DNA of 64,000 nucleotides, from NCBI RefSeq assembly GCF_000473265.1, contig NZ_KI421511.1:7023909-7087908 (forward strand), in the 5' to 3' direction. The position numbers and the translations under genes were made by a program. This document shows, in pieces, positions 46,837-55,066 of this stretch. Below the pieces are notes generated by a model, which was not told the DNA's origin, did no database searches, and saw only the letters and a list, made by a program, of their open reading frames with translations. Source of the DNA: Amycolatopsis thermoflava N1165. GTDB taxonomy: Bacteria > Actinomycetota > Actinomycetes > Mycobacteriales > Pseudonocardiaceae. Positions within the stretch are counted from its first letter, which is position 1, and the number at the start of each line of letters is the position of its first letter.

Positions 46837-48192
46837 GTGTCAGACCTGTCGGCCATCGTCAAGGCCTACGACATCCGGGGCGTCGTCGGCGAGCAGCTGG
46901 ACGCCGGCCTCGTACGGGACTTCGGCGCCGCCTTCGCGCTGCTGATCAAGCCGGAATCGCCGTCGGTCGTGATCGGCCACGACATGCGCGAGTCGTCGCC
47001 CGGCCTGGCCGCCGCGTTCGCCGAGGGTGTCACCTCGCAGGGCCTGGACGTCGTGTCGATCGGCCTGTGCAGCACCGACCAGCTCTACTTCGCCTCCGGG
47101 TCGCTCAACATGCCGGGCGCTATGTTCACCGCGAGCCACAACCCGGCCAAGTACAACGGCATCAAGCTCTGCCGCGCGGGCGCCGCCCCGGTGGGGCAGG
47201 AGTCCGGGCTCGCCGAGATCCGCGACACCGTCGAGCAGGGCGTGCCGGAGTTCGCCGGCCAGCCCGGCAGCGTCACCGAGCGGGACGTCCTCCCCGACTA
47301 CGCCGCGTACCTGCGCAAGCTGGTCGACCTGTCCGGCAGCCGCCCGCTGAAGATCGCTGTCGACGCGGGCAACGGCATGGGCGGCCACACCGTCCCGACG
47401 GTCTTCGAGGGCCTGCCTATCGAGATCGTGCCGATGTACTTCGAGCTCGACGGCAGCTTCCCCAACCACGAGGCCAACCCGCTCGACCCGAAGAACCTGG
47501 TTGACCTGCAGGCCAAGGTCCGCGAGGTCGGCGCCGACGCGGGCCTGGCCTTCGACGGCGACGCCGACCGCTGCTTCGTGGTCGACGAGAACGGTGACCC
47601 GGTGTCGCCGAGCGCGATCACCGCGCTGGTCGCCGTGCGCGAGCTGGCCAAGGACCCGGGCGGCACGATCATCCACAACCTGATCACGTCGCAGGCCGTG
47701 CCGGAGATCGTCGCCGAGCACGGCGGCAAGCCGGTGCGCACCCGGGTCGGGCACTCGTTCATCAAGCAGGAGATGGCCGCCACCGGCGCGATCTTCGGCG
47801 GCGAGCACTCCGCGCACTACTACTTCCGCGACTTCTGGCGCGCCGACACCGGCATGCTGGCCGCGCTGCACGTGCTGGCCGCGCTCGGCGAGCAGGACCG
47901 GCCGCTGTCCGAGCTGACCGCCGCGTACTCGCGCTACGCGGCGTCCGGCGAGATCAACTCGACGGTCGACGACCAGGTCGCGAAGCAGCTCGCGGTCAAG
48001 GACGCGTTCGCGAGCCGTCCCGGTGTCGAGATCGACGAGATGGACGGCCTGACGGTGAAGCTGCCGGGCAAGGCGTGGTTCAATCTGCGCCCGTCCAACA
48101 CCGAGCCGCTGCTGCGGCTCAACGTCGAGGCCGCCGACGAGGACGCGGTCCGCGCGCTGACCGACGAAGTCCTCGCGATCGTTCGCAGCTAG
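46837..48192 (+). CDS. manB: Phosphomannomutase/phosphoglucomutase
   Basis: The 451-residue alpha-D-phosphohexomutase interconverts mannose-6-phosphate and mannose-1-phosphate. It has the start segment IVKAYDIRG, catalytic phospho-Ser loop TASHNP (98-103), metal loop FDGDADR (239-245), sugar-binding GGEHSAHY and phosphate-binding RPSNTEPLLR. The GTG at 46837 has a GGGGAG site and is preferred over an ATG eight codons upstream. With manA downstream it supplies GDP-mannose precursors for mannolipids and glycans. Confidence 0.95.
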   Translation: MSDLSAIVKAYDIRGVVGEQLDAGLVRDFGAAFALLIKPESPSVVIGHDMRESSPGLAAAFAEGVTSQGLDVVSIGLCSTDQLYFASGSLNMPGAMFTASHNPAKYNGIKLCRAGAAPVGQESGLAEIRDTVEQGVPEFAGQPGSVTERDVLPDYAAYLRKLVDLSGSRPLKIAVDAGNGMGGHTVPTVFEGLPIEIVPMYFELDGSFPNHEANPLDPKNLVDLQAKVREVGADAGLAFDGDADRCFVVDENGDPVSPSAITALVAVRELAKDPGGTIIHNLITSQAVPEIVAEHGGKPVRTRVGHSFIKQEMAATGAIFGGEHSAHYYFRDFWRADTGMLAALHVLAALGEQDRPLSELTAAYSRYAASGEINSTVDDQVAKQLAVKDAFASRPGVEIDEMDGLTVKLPGKAWFNLRPSNTEPLLRLNVEAADEDAVRALTDEVLAIVRS

Positions 48193-48201
48193 GGAGGTTC
48201 C

Positions 48202-48414
48202 ATGGCAGTCACGCTCGATGCCCAGTTGCTGGAGATCCTGGCGTGCCCGTCCGACGACCACGCGCCGCTCCGCCCCGGAACGGCGAGCGATCCGGAGGCC
48301 GACGCGTTGACGTGCACGTCCTGTGGTCGCGAGTACCCGGTCCGGGACGGCATCCCGGTGCTGTTGCTCGACGAGGCCACGATCCCGGGTGAGTCCCGTG
48401 CCGACGGTGCTTGA
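48202..48414 (+). CDS. Trm112-family small zinc protein
   Basis: The 70-residue protein has the Trm112 pattern: LLEILACPSDDHAPL, then LTCTSCGREYPVRDGIPVLL. Cysteines at about 15, 38 and 41 could hold zinc; the first site has a single Cys rather than CxxC. In eukaryotes Trm112 activates methyltransferases; in actinobacteria its partner is unknown. The ATG lies ten bases after manB, and its end overlaps the SIS-domain gene. Confidence 0.88.
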   Translation: MAVTLDAQLLEILACPSDDHAPLRPGTASDPEADALTCTSCGREYPVRDGIPVLLLDEATIPGESRADGA

Positions 48415-49492
48415 CGACACCCTCCTGGACGACCCCGCACGCCTGGCGGAGGCCGACACCGCAGGACTGCTGAGGGCGGCGGCGATGGCCGGTGCCCAGG
48501 TGCGCTCCACCGCCGAGGTCGCCGCGGACGCCGAGCTGGCCGACCGGCTCGACCTCGGCCGTCCGCGGGCGCTCGTGCTCATCGTCCGTCCCGGGGTGAG
48601 CCGGAGCGTCGCGCGTCTGCTGTACGCGCTGCTGGCGCCGGCCTGCCCGGCGCCGGTCGTGGTCAGCGAGGCGGTGCCGCCGTGGATCGGGGCGCTCGAC
48701 GTCGTCTTCGCGCACACCGACGACCCGTTCGACCGCGAGCTGGCCGCAGGCGTGGAGCGGGCCGCGCGGTACGGGGCGACGGTGGTGCTGTCCGCTCCGA
48801 ACGAGGGCCCGGTCGCGGCGTCGCTGGCGGGCAAGGGCGTCCAGCTCGTCCCGCGGGTCCCGGTGCCGCCCGAGCTGACCTTCGCCCGCGGCCTCGCCGC
48901 CGGGCTGCTCACCGCCAACGCGCTCGGCCTGCTGGTCGCCGACGTGCAGTTGCTGGCCGACCAGCTCGACTCCGAGGCCGAGCGCGGCCACCTCGGCCGC
49001 GACTCCTTCGCCAACCCCGCCAAGGCGCTCGCCTTGCGCCTCGCCGACCGGATCCCGCTGCTGTGGGGGCTGGACCCGATCGCGGTCGCGGTCGCCCAGC
49101 ACGCCGGCTACGCGCTGGGCTCGTTCGCCGGGGTCGTCGCCGACATCGCCGACTACCGGCAGGCGATGACCCGTCGCGCTCTGCGTCAGGCCGCGGCGAG
49201 CAGCTCCGGCGAGCGGGACATCTTCGCCGACCCCGATTTCGACACCGACCTGCCGAACTACCGGGTGCTGCTGCTCGCGGTGCACAGCGGCCCGGCGGCC
49301 GACGCGGCGCGCCACGACGCTTCGCATACGCTTCCCGGGGCCGGAGTGGTCGCCCCAGCGGACGAGATCGTCGGTGACGAGCCCGTGCGCGCCGGGGTCC
49401 TCGCGCTACGGTTCGAGCTGGCCGCGGTCTACCTCGGGCTGGCGACCGCCACCACGGGTGGTGGCGGGCACTACGAGCCCGCGTCCGCGTGA
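48407..49492 (+). CDS. SIS-domain (phosphosugar isomerase-like) protein
   Basis: The 361-residue protein from GTG 48407 (starts at 48398 and 48389 are possible) has two SIS-like halves: LIVRPGVSRSVARLLYALL and VVLSAPNEGPVAASLAG near 50-140, and a C-terminal half with GLDPIAVAVAQHAGYALGSFAG. It resembles bacterial bifunctional PGI/PMI-type isomerases and the Rv3256c family, found between manB and manA. It may act on a phosphohexose, though classic PGI catalytic motifs are not clear. It overlaps the Trm112 gene. Confidence 0.82.
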   Translation: MLDDTLLDDPARLAEADTAGLLRAAAMAGAQVRSTAEVAADAELADRLDLGRPRALVLIVRPGVSRSVARLLYALLAPACPAPVVVSEAVPPWIGALDVVFAHTDDPFDRELAAGVERAARYGATVVLSAPNEGPVAASLAGKGVQLVPRVPVPPELTFARGLAAGLLTANALGLLVADVQLLADQLDSEAERGHLGRDSFANPAKALALRLADRIPLLWGLDPIAVAVAQHAGYALGSFAGVVADIADYRQAMTRRALRQAAASSSGERDIFADPDFDTDLPNYRVLLLAVHSGPAADAARHDASHTLPGAGVVAPADEIVGDEPVRAGVLALRFELAAVYLGLATATTGGGGHYEPASA

Positions 49493-49504
49493 CGCCGGTT
49501 TCGG

Positions 49505-49527
49505 GCCCGATCCCGCGGGAATCGGGC
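49505..49527. other. Stem-loop between the SIS-domain gene and manA
   Basis: gcccgat (49505-49511) pairs with atcgggc (49521-49527) around cccgcggga. It lies 35 bp before the manA GTG and could moderate read-through or protect the upstream transcript. The role is uncertain. Confidence 0.5.
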
Positions 49528-49561
49528 GAGGGGTTGGAAGAGCCAAGGAGTTGAGAAGACA

Positions 49562-50785
49562 GTGGAGCTGCTGCGCAATGCGGTGCGGCCCTACGCCTGG
49601 GGGTCCCGGACGACCATCCCCGAGCTGCTGGGACGCGAGGTGCCCGCGCCGCACCCGGAGGCGGAGCTGTGGATGGGCGCCCACCCCGGCGACCCGTCGC
49701 GCATCGTCGGCCCGGACGGCGACGAGCGCAGCCTGCTGGAACTCGTCGAGGCCGACCCGCTCGGCCAGCTGGGCCGGGAGTGCGCCGAGCACTGGGGCAA
49801 CCGGCTGCCGTTCCTGCTGAAGATCCTCGCCGTCGAGGAGCCGCTGTCGATGCAGGCGCACCCGTCGGCCGAGCAGTCGGCCGAGGGCTACGCCCGCGAG
49901 GAGGCCGCCGGCATCCCGCGGGACGCGCCGAACCGGAACTACCCGGACCCGACCGCGAAGCCGGAACTGGTGTGCGCGCTGACCGAGTTCCACGCGCTGG
50001 CGGGCTTCCGCAAGCCGGAGCGCACGGTGGAGCTGCTGCGCGCCATCGAGACCCCCGGTCTGGCGAAGTACACCGAGCTGCTGGCCGCCCAGCCGGATTC
50101 CGACGGCCTGCGCGCGTTGTTCACCACGTGGATCACGCTGCCGCAGCCGGTGCTGGACGAGCTGCTGCCCGAGGTGCTCGACGCGTGCGTGCTGCACGTG
50201 AAGGACCACGGCGAGTTCGACGTCGAGTGCCGCACGATCCTCGAGCTGGGCGAGGCGCACCCGCGGGACGCCGGTGTGCTGGCCGCGCTGCTGCTGAACC
50301 GGCTGACGCTGAGCGCGGGCGAGGCGATCTACCTGCCTGCCGGGAACCTGCACCTGTACCTGCACGGCACGGCCGTGGAGATCCTGGCGAACTCGGACAA
50401 CATCCTGCGCTGCGGGCTCACGCCGAAGCACGTGGACGTGCCCGAGCTGCTCCGCGTCGTCGACTTCACCTGCGCGGACATGCCGATCCTGCGTGGTGAG
50501 CCGTCCGCCTGCGGCGAGGTGTACACGACCGACGCGCCGGAGTTCGAGCTGTCGCGGTGCGAGTGGGACGCCGGCGAGACCGGTTCGCTGCGCGTCGACA
50601 ACGGCAAGCCGCAGATCCTGCTGTGCACGCAGGGTTCGGTGCGGATCAAGGCGGAGAGCGGCCAGGAGATCGAGCTGCGCCGCGGGCAGTCGGTGTGGGT
50701 GCCGGCTTCGGACCCGGCGGTCGCCGTGCACCCCGCGGAGAGCGGCCGGACGCAGTTGTTCCGCGCCACCTCGGGCTGCCTGTAG
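49562..50785 (+). CDS. manA: Mannose-6-phosphate isomerase, class I
   Basis: The 407-residue cupin enzyme interconverts fructose-6-phosphate and mannose-6-phosphate. Zinc-binding motifs are visible: SMQAHPS (about 97-102), KPELVCALTEFHAL, and the second cupin with YLPAGNLHLYLHG. The start is GTG 49562 (VELLRNAVRPYAWGS). With manB it links glycolysis to GDP-mannose synthesis, needed for PIMs and glycoproteins in this order. Confidence 0.96.
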   Translation: MELLRNAVRPYAWGSRTTIPELLGREVPAPHPEAELWMGAHPGDPSRIVGPDGDERSLLELVEADPLGQLGRECAEHWGNRLPFLLKILAVEEPLSMQAHPSAEQSAEGYAREEAAGIPRDAPNRNYPDPTAKPELVCALTEFHALAGFRKPERTVELLRAIETPGLAKYTELLAAQPDSDGLRALFTTWITLPQPVLDELLPEVLDACVLHVKDHGEFDVECRTILELGEAHPRDAGVLAALLLNRLTLSAGEAIYLPAGNLHLYLHGTAVEILANSDNILRCGLTPKHVDVPELLRVVDFTCADMPILRGEPSACGEVYTTDAPEFELSRCEWDAGETGSLRVDNGKPQILLCTQGSVRIKAESGQEIELRRGQSVWVPASDPAVAVHPAESGRTQLFRATSGCL

Positions 50786-50821
50786 CGATGATTCCGGCGC
50801 GCCGGAGCGGTCGTATGCGGC

Positions 50822-51442
50822 ATGACCGGAAACTTGTGGCCACTGGTGCACGCCGAGCGGGCGGCACTCGCGGATGACCTCGCCGACCTGACCGATGGGC
50901 AGTGGGCGACGCCGTCGCTGTGCGCCGGCCTGTCGGTGCGCGAGGTGCTCGCCCACCTCACCGCGTCGGCGAGCCTGACGCCCGTGCGGTGGCTGGCGGG
51001 GGTGATCCGCTGCCGTTTCGACTTCGACCAGCAGGTGGCGGTGCGGCTGGCCGAGCACCTCGGCGACGCGCCGGCCGACACGCTCGCGCGCTTCCGCCGG
51101 GTCGTCGGCAGCACGACCAAGCCGCCGCTGCCGGTGATCGCCCTGCTCGGTGAAGCGGTGGTGCACGGCGAGGACATCCGGCGGCCGCTCGGACTGCGGC
51201 GGGATCACCCGGAACCGGTGCTGACCCGGCTGGCCGAGTACTACGCGGGCTCCGACCTCGTCGTCGTCGCGAAGAGCCGCGCGAGCGGGTTGCGGCTGGC
51301 GGCCACCGACGGACCGTTCGCGACCGGCTCCGGTCCGCTGGTCACCGGACCCACCCTGTCGCTGATCATGGCGATGACCGGTCGCACGGCGTACTGCGAC
51401 GAGCTCGACGGCGACGGGGTGGCTCTGCTCCGCGACCGCTAG
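50822..51442 (+). CDS. Mycothiol-dependent maleylpyruvate isomerase-like protein (DinB fold)
   Basis: This 206-residue protein has the TIGR03083-type pattern: an N-terminal helix with LVHAERAALADDLADLTDGQWATPSLCAGLSVREVLAHLTAS, where the His in HLTAS is a metal ligand, then EAVVHGEDIRRPLG with the second His pair. Members use mycothiol as cofactor. The substrate is unknown; the final domain is short. A second DinB-fold gene lies at 27579. It converges with an Lrp gene, overlapping by 4 bp. Confidence 0.84.
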   Translation: MTGNLWPLVHAERAALADDLADLTDGQWATPSLCAGLSVREVLAHLTASASLTPVRWLAGVIRCRFDFDQQVAVRLAEHLGDAPADTLARFRRVVGSTTKPPLPVIALLGEAVVHGEDIRRPLGLRRDHPEPVLTRLAEYYAGSDLVVVAKSRASGLRLAATDGPFATGSGPLVTGPTLSLIMAMTGRTAYCDELDGDGVALLRDR

Positions 51443-51900
51443 GCCGGGTCGATCACACGGCTGCGGATGTGCTCGTAGACGACACTGGTCCGCACGTCGG
51501 CCACTTCCTTGCGCTGCGTGAGGCGGTCGATGACGAACGCGTACAGGGCGTCGTTGTCCGGCACCGCCACGTGCACGAGGAAGTCCTCGCCGCCGGAGAC
51601 CACGAACACGCCCAGCGTCTCGGGCAGCAGGGTCACCCATTCCCGGAAGGCATCGATGACCGGCCGGGACGGCGGGCGCACCCGGACGGCGATGAGCGCC
51701 TGCACCGGGCGGCCGATCTCGGCCAGGTCGAGGTCGACGTTGTAGCCGCGGATCACGCCGCGTTCCCGCAAGGCCCGGACGCGCTCCAGCGACGTGGATG
51801 GCGAAACCCCGGTCGCGGCGGCCAGCTCGCGGTTGGTGCGCCGTCCGTCGCGCTGCAGTTCCCGCAGCAACGCCTGATCAAGTTCGTCCAATCGCGCCAA
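51439..51900 (-). CDS. Lrp/AsnC-family transcription regulator
   Basis: The 153-residue regulator has an N-terminal winged HTH (LDQALLRELQRDGRRTNRELAAATGVSPSTSLERVRALRERGVI) and a C-terminal RAM domain (VQALIAVRVRPPSR; VSGGEDFLVHVAVPD) for amino-acid sensing and oligomerisation. It is divergent from a DUF2000 gene across 71 bp, the most likely target besides itself. Confidence 0.93.
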   Translation of the reverse strand: MARLDELDQALLRELQRDGRRTNRELAAATGVSPSTSLERVRALRERGVIRGYNVDLDLAEIGRPVQALIAVRVRPPSRPVIDAFREWVTLLPETLGVFVVSGGEDFLVHVAVPDNDALYAFVIDRLTQRKEVADVRTSVVYEHIRSRVIDPA

Positions 51901-51971
51901 AACGGGCCTCCCGTCGAATTAAGTTCGGACTTGCTGGCTGACTCGCACATCTTTGCCTAGCTTGTGCGCTC

Positions 51972-52430
51972 GTGACCACAGATCCTCAGGTTGAAGTCCA
52001 GCTCGACGCCACCACTCGCACCGCGAAGGTCAAGTGGGTGATCGTCGCCGACCCGTCGCTCGGGCCGGGTCTCGTCGCGAACGCGACCGCGTGCCTCGGC
52101 GCCGCGGTCGGCAAAGTCCTGCCCGCCCTGGTCGGCCCGCAGGTCGAGGACGCCTCCGCCCGCCCGCACGCGGGGCTGCCGTGGACCGGCTGCTCGATCC
52201 TGGCCGCCGACGCCGCGAAGCTGCTGCAGATCCGCACGAAGGCCGCCAACCGCGAGGGGATCTTCGTCGCCGACATGTCCAAGCACGCGCAGGCCAGCCG
52301 GTCCTACGTGGAGTACACCGAGGCCATGGCGGGTACCGACGAGGAGGCCTTCGAGTACTACGCCGTGAGCCTGGTGGGGCCGCGGAACAAGATCGACAAA
52401 CTGGTCGGCGGGCTCCCTCTGCTGCGGTGA
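51972..52430 (+). CDS. DUF2000 protein
   Basis: The 152-residue protein starts at GTG 51972 and has the DUF2000 pattern: TAKVKWVIVADPSLGPGLVANATACLGAAVGK, followed by GLPWTGCSIL and EYYAVSLVGPRNKIDKLVGGLPLL. The family resembles peptidyl-tRNA hydrolase folds but its function is unknown. Control by the divergent Lrp regulator is likely from position. Confidence 0.85.
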   Translation: MTTDPQVEVQLDATTRTAKVKWVIVADPSLGPGLVANATACLGAAVGKVLPALVGPQVEDASARPHAGLPWTGCSILAADAAKLLQIRTKAANREGIFVADMSKHAQASRSYVEYTEAMAGTDEEAFEYYAVSLVGPRNKIDKLVGGLPLLR

Positions 52431-52486
52431 ACCCGTTGGCCTTAGGCTCATCGCGACAAAACGGGTAAGACTCACAGGGGGTCAGC

Positions 52487-53401
52487 GTGTCGGCAAGTGG
52501 CGGAACGAAGGCGATCCTCGCGGCACTCGGCGCCAACGCCGGGATCGCGGTGGCGAAGTTCGTCGGGTTCCTGATCACGGGGTCGTCGTCGATGCTCGCC
52601 GAGTCCGTGCACTCGGTCGCCGACACGTCGAACCAGGGCCTGCTTCTGCTCGGCCAGCGCCAGGCGCGGCGGCGGGCCACCCGGGAGCACCCGTTCGGCT
52701 TCGGCCGGGAGCGGTACTTCTGGTCGTTCGTGGTCGCGCTGATGCTGTTCACGCTCGGCTCGGCGTTCGCGCTCTACGAGGGCATCCACAAGATCGAGCA
52801 CCCGGAGCCGCTGACCAGCCCGCTGGTCGCGGTCGGCATCCTGGTCGTCGCGATCGGCCTGGAGACCTACTCGTTCGTCACGGCCATCGGGGAGTCGCGC
52901 AAGATCAAGGGCGACGCGACGTGGTGGCAGTTCATCCGCCAGTCGCGCACGCCGGAGCTGCCGGTCGTGCTGCTGGAGGACACCGGCGCGCTGCTCGGCC
53001 TGGTCTTCGCGCTGATCGGCGTCGGGCTGTCCGAGGTGACCGGCGAGCCGGTGTGGGACGGCATCGGCACCGTGATGATCGGTGTCCTGCTCGGCATCAT
53101 CGCGATCATCCTGATCGTCGAGATGAAGAGCCTGCTGATCGGCGAGGGCGCCACCGACCGCGAGCTGGACAGCATCTGCGAGGCCCTGACCGGCGGCCGC
53201 GTCGACCGCGTCATCCACATCCGCACCCAGTACCTCGGCCCGGACGAGCTGCTGGTCGCCGCGAAGCTCGCGCTCGCCCCGCGCCTGGAGCTCTCCGAAG
53301 TGGCGGGCGAGATCGACGCCGCCGAGGCCAGGGTGCGCGAGCGGGTGCCGTCCGCGCGGCTGATCTACCTGGAGCCGGACCTGGACCGTCAGCTCGTCTG
53401 A
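52487..53401 (+). CDS. Cation diffusion facilitator (CDF) family transporter
   Basis: The 304-residue protein has about five to six spans: TKAILAALGANAGIAVAKFVGFLITG, the metal-site motif SMLAESVHSVADTSNQ, several spans between 85 and 215, and a cytoplasmic ferredoxin-like end (about 220-304, ending PDLDRQLV). CDF proteins export divalent metals such as zinc in exchange for protons. The sequence has HSVAD instead of the HSxxD/DD of classic zinc pumps, so the metal is open. Confidence 0.9.
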   Translation: MSASGGTKAILAALGANAGIAVAKFVGFLITGSSSMLAESVHSVADTSNQGLLLLGQRQARRRATREHPFGFGRERYFWSFVVALMLFTLGSAFALYEGIHKIEHPEPLTSPLVAVGILVVAIGLETYSFVTAIGESRKIKGDATWWQFIRQSRTPELPVVLLEDTGALLGLVFALIGVGLSEVTGEPVWDGIGTVMIGVLLGIIAIILIVEMKSLLIGEGATDRELDSICEALTGGRVDRVIHIRTQYLGPDELLVAAKLALAPRLELSEVAGEIDAAEARVRERVPSARLIYLEPDLDRQLV

Positions 53402-53481
53402 CCTCCGATTCGCTCGCCTCACCCGTTCGCGTTAGGGTGGCCAACCGGACCTGAGACCCAGGACACCGGGAGGAGACACCC

Positions 53482-55017
53482 TTGCCAGGTAACGGGCTGT
53501 GGCGCACGAAGTCGATCGAGCAGTCCATTAAGGACACCGACGAGCCGGACACCAGGTTGCGGCGCAACCTGTCGGCGTGGGACCTGACGGTGTTCGGGGT
53601 CGCGGTCGTGATCGGCGCTGGTATCTTCACGCTGACCGCGCGCACGGCGGGCGACTACGCCGGACCGTCGGTGTCGCTGGCCTTCGTGTTCGCCGCGATC
53701 GCGTGTGGTCTCGCCGCGCTGTGCTACGCCGAGTTCGCCTCGACGGTGCCGGTCGCCGGGAGCGCGTACACGTTCTCGTACGCGACGTTCGGCGAGTTCA
53801 TGGCCTGGATCATCGGCTGGGACCTGGTGCTGGAGCTCGCCGTCGGCGCGGCCGCGGTGTCCAAGGGCTGGTCGGTGTACCTGGAGACGGTGCTGGGCTA
53901 CATCTTCGGCGACGGCGCGAAGACGACGTTCGACATCGGCGGCGTCACCGTCGACTGGGGCGCGTTGATCCTGGTGCTCGCGCTGGCACTGGTGCTGACG
54001 ATCGGCACCAAGCTGTCGTCCCGGGTGTCCATGGTGATCACCGCGATCAAGGTCGGCATCGTGCTGTTCGTGATCGTGCTCGGCCTGTTCTACGTCAAGG
54101 GCGCCAACTACTCGCCCTACATCCCGCCGGGTGCGCCTGCGGCCAGCGGTGAGTCGGGCGTCGACCAGTCGCTGTTCTCGGTCATCGCGGGCGGGGCGAG
54201 CAGCTCGTTCGGCCTGTTCGGTCTGCTGGCAGGCGCCTCGCTGGTGTTCTTCGCGTTCATCGGCTTCGACATCGTGGCCACCACGGCGGAGGAGACGAAG
54301 AACCCGCAGCGCTCGGTGCCGCGCGGCATCTTCGGTTCGCTGGCGATCGTCACCGTGCTGTACGTGGCCGTGTCGCTCGTGGTCGTCGGCATGGTGCCCT
54401 ACACCGACCTGGCCACCGACGCGGGCGACGGCAGCCACAAGACCCTGGCGACCGCGTTCGCCGCGAACGGCGTCAACTGGGCGGCGAACGTCATCTCGAT
54501 CGGCGCGCTGGCCGGCCTGACCACCGTGGTGATGGTGCTGATGCTCGGCCAGGTCCGGGTGCTGTACGCGATGTCGCGCGACGGTCTGCTGCCGCGCTCG
54601 CTGGCCCGCACGAGCGAGCGGGGCACCCCGGCGCGCGCGACCATGCTGGTCGGCCTGCTGGTCGCGGTGGCGGCCACGTTCTTCCCGGCGGACAAGCTGG
54701 AGGAGATGGTCAACGTCGGCACGCTGTTCGCGTTCGTGCTGGTGTCGGCGGGCGTGCTGGTGCTGCGCCGGACGCGGCCGGACCTGCCGCGCGCGTTCCG
54801 GGTGCCGTGGGTGCCGGTGGTGCCGATCCTCGCGATCCTGGCGTGCCTGTGGCTGATGCTGAACCTGACGGTGCTGACCTGGCTGCGGTTCCTGGCCTGG
54901 ATGGTGCTCGGCGTGGTCATCTACTTCGCCTACAGCCGCCGCCACTCCCTGCTCGGCAAGCGCGGCGCGACCGAGTCGCCGATGCCGGTGGAAGGCGCCG
55001 ACCCGACGAAGCCTTAG
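53482..55017 (+). CDS. APC-superfamily amino-acid permease
   Basis: The 511-residue permease has about twelve to thirteen spans, with the helix-1 substrate motif VVIGAGIFTLTARTAG and the family segments YTFSYATFGEFMAWIIGWDLVLE and FFAFIGFDIVATTAEETKNPQR. It resembles cationic amino-acid transporters of the CAT type, and in mycobacteria a similar gene (Rv3253c) lies near manA. The TTG start has a GGGAGGAG site. A perfect terminator follows. Confidence 0.92.
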   Translation: MPGNGLWRTKSIEQSIKDTDEPDTRLRRNLSAWDLTVFGVAVVIGAGIFTLTARTAGDYAGPSVSLAFVFAAIACGLAALCYAEFASTVPVAGSAYTFSYATFGEFMAWIIGWDLVLELAVGAAAVSKGWSVYLETVLGYIFGDGAKTTFDIGGVTVDWGALILVLALALVLTIGTKLSSRVSMVITAIKVGIVLFVIVLGLFYVKGANYSPYIPPGAPAASGESGVDQSLFSVIAGGASSSFGLFGLLAGASLVFFAFIGFDIVATTAEETKNPQRSVPRGIFGSLAIVTVLYVAVSLVVVGMVPYTDLATDAGDGSHKTLATAFAANGVNWAANVISIGALAGLTTVVMVLMLGQVRVLYAMSRDGLLPRSLARTSERGTPARATMLVGLLVAVAATFFPADKLEEMVNVGTLFAFVLVSAGVLVLRRTRPDLPRAFRVPWVPVVPILAILACLWLMLNLTVLTWLRFLAWMVLGVVIYFAYSRRHSLLGKRGATESPMPVEGADPTKP

Positions 55018-55020
55018 ACC

Positions 55021-55064
55021 GCGACGAAAAGGCCCCCTCCGCGCGGAGGGGGCCTTTTCGTCGC
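55021..55064. terminator. Perfect bidirectional terminator
   Basis: The arms gcgacgaaaaggccccctcc and its complement form a palindrome of 44 bases with a small loop, pairing an A run on one side with a T run on the other. It lies between the converging permease and hydrolase-like genes and can end transcripts from both sides. Confidence 0.95.
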
Positions 55065-55066
55065 GG

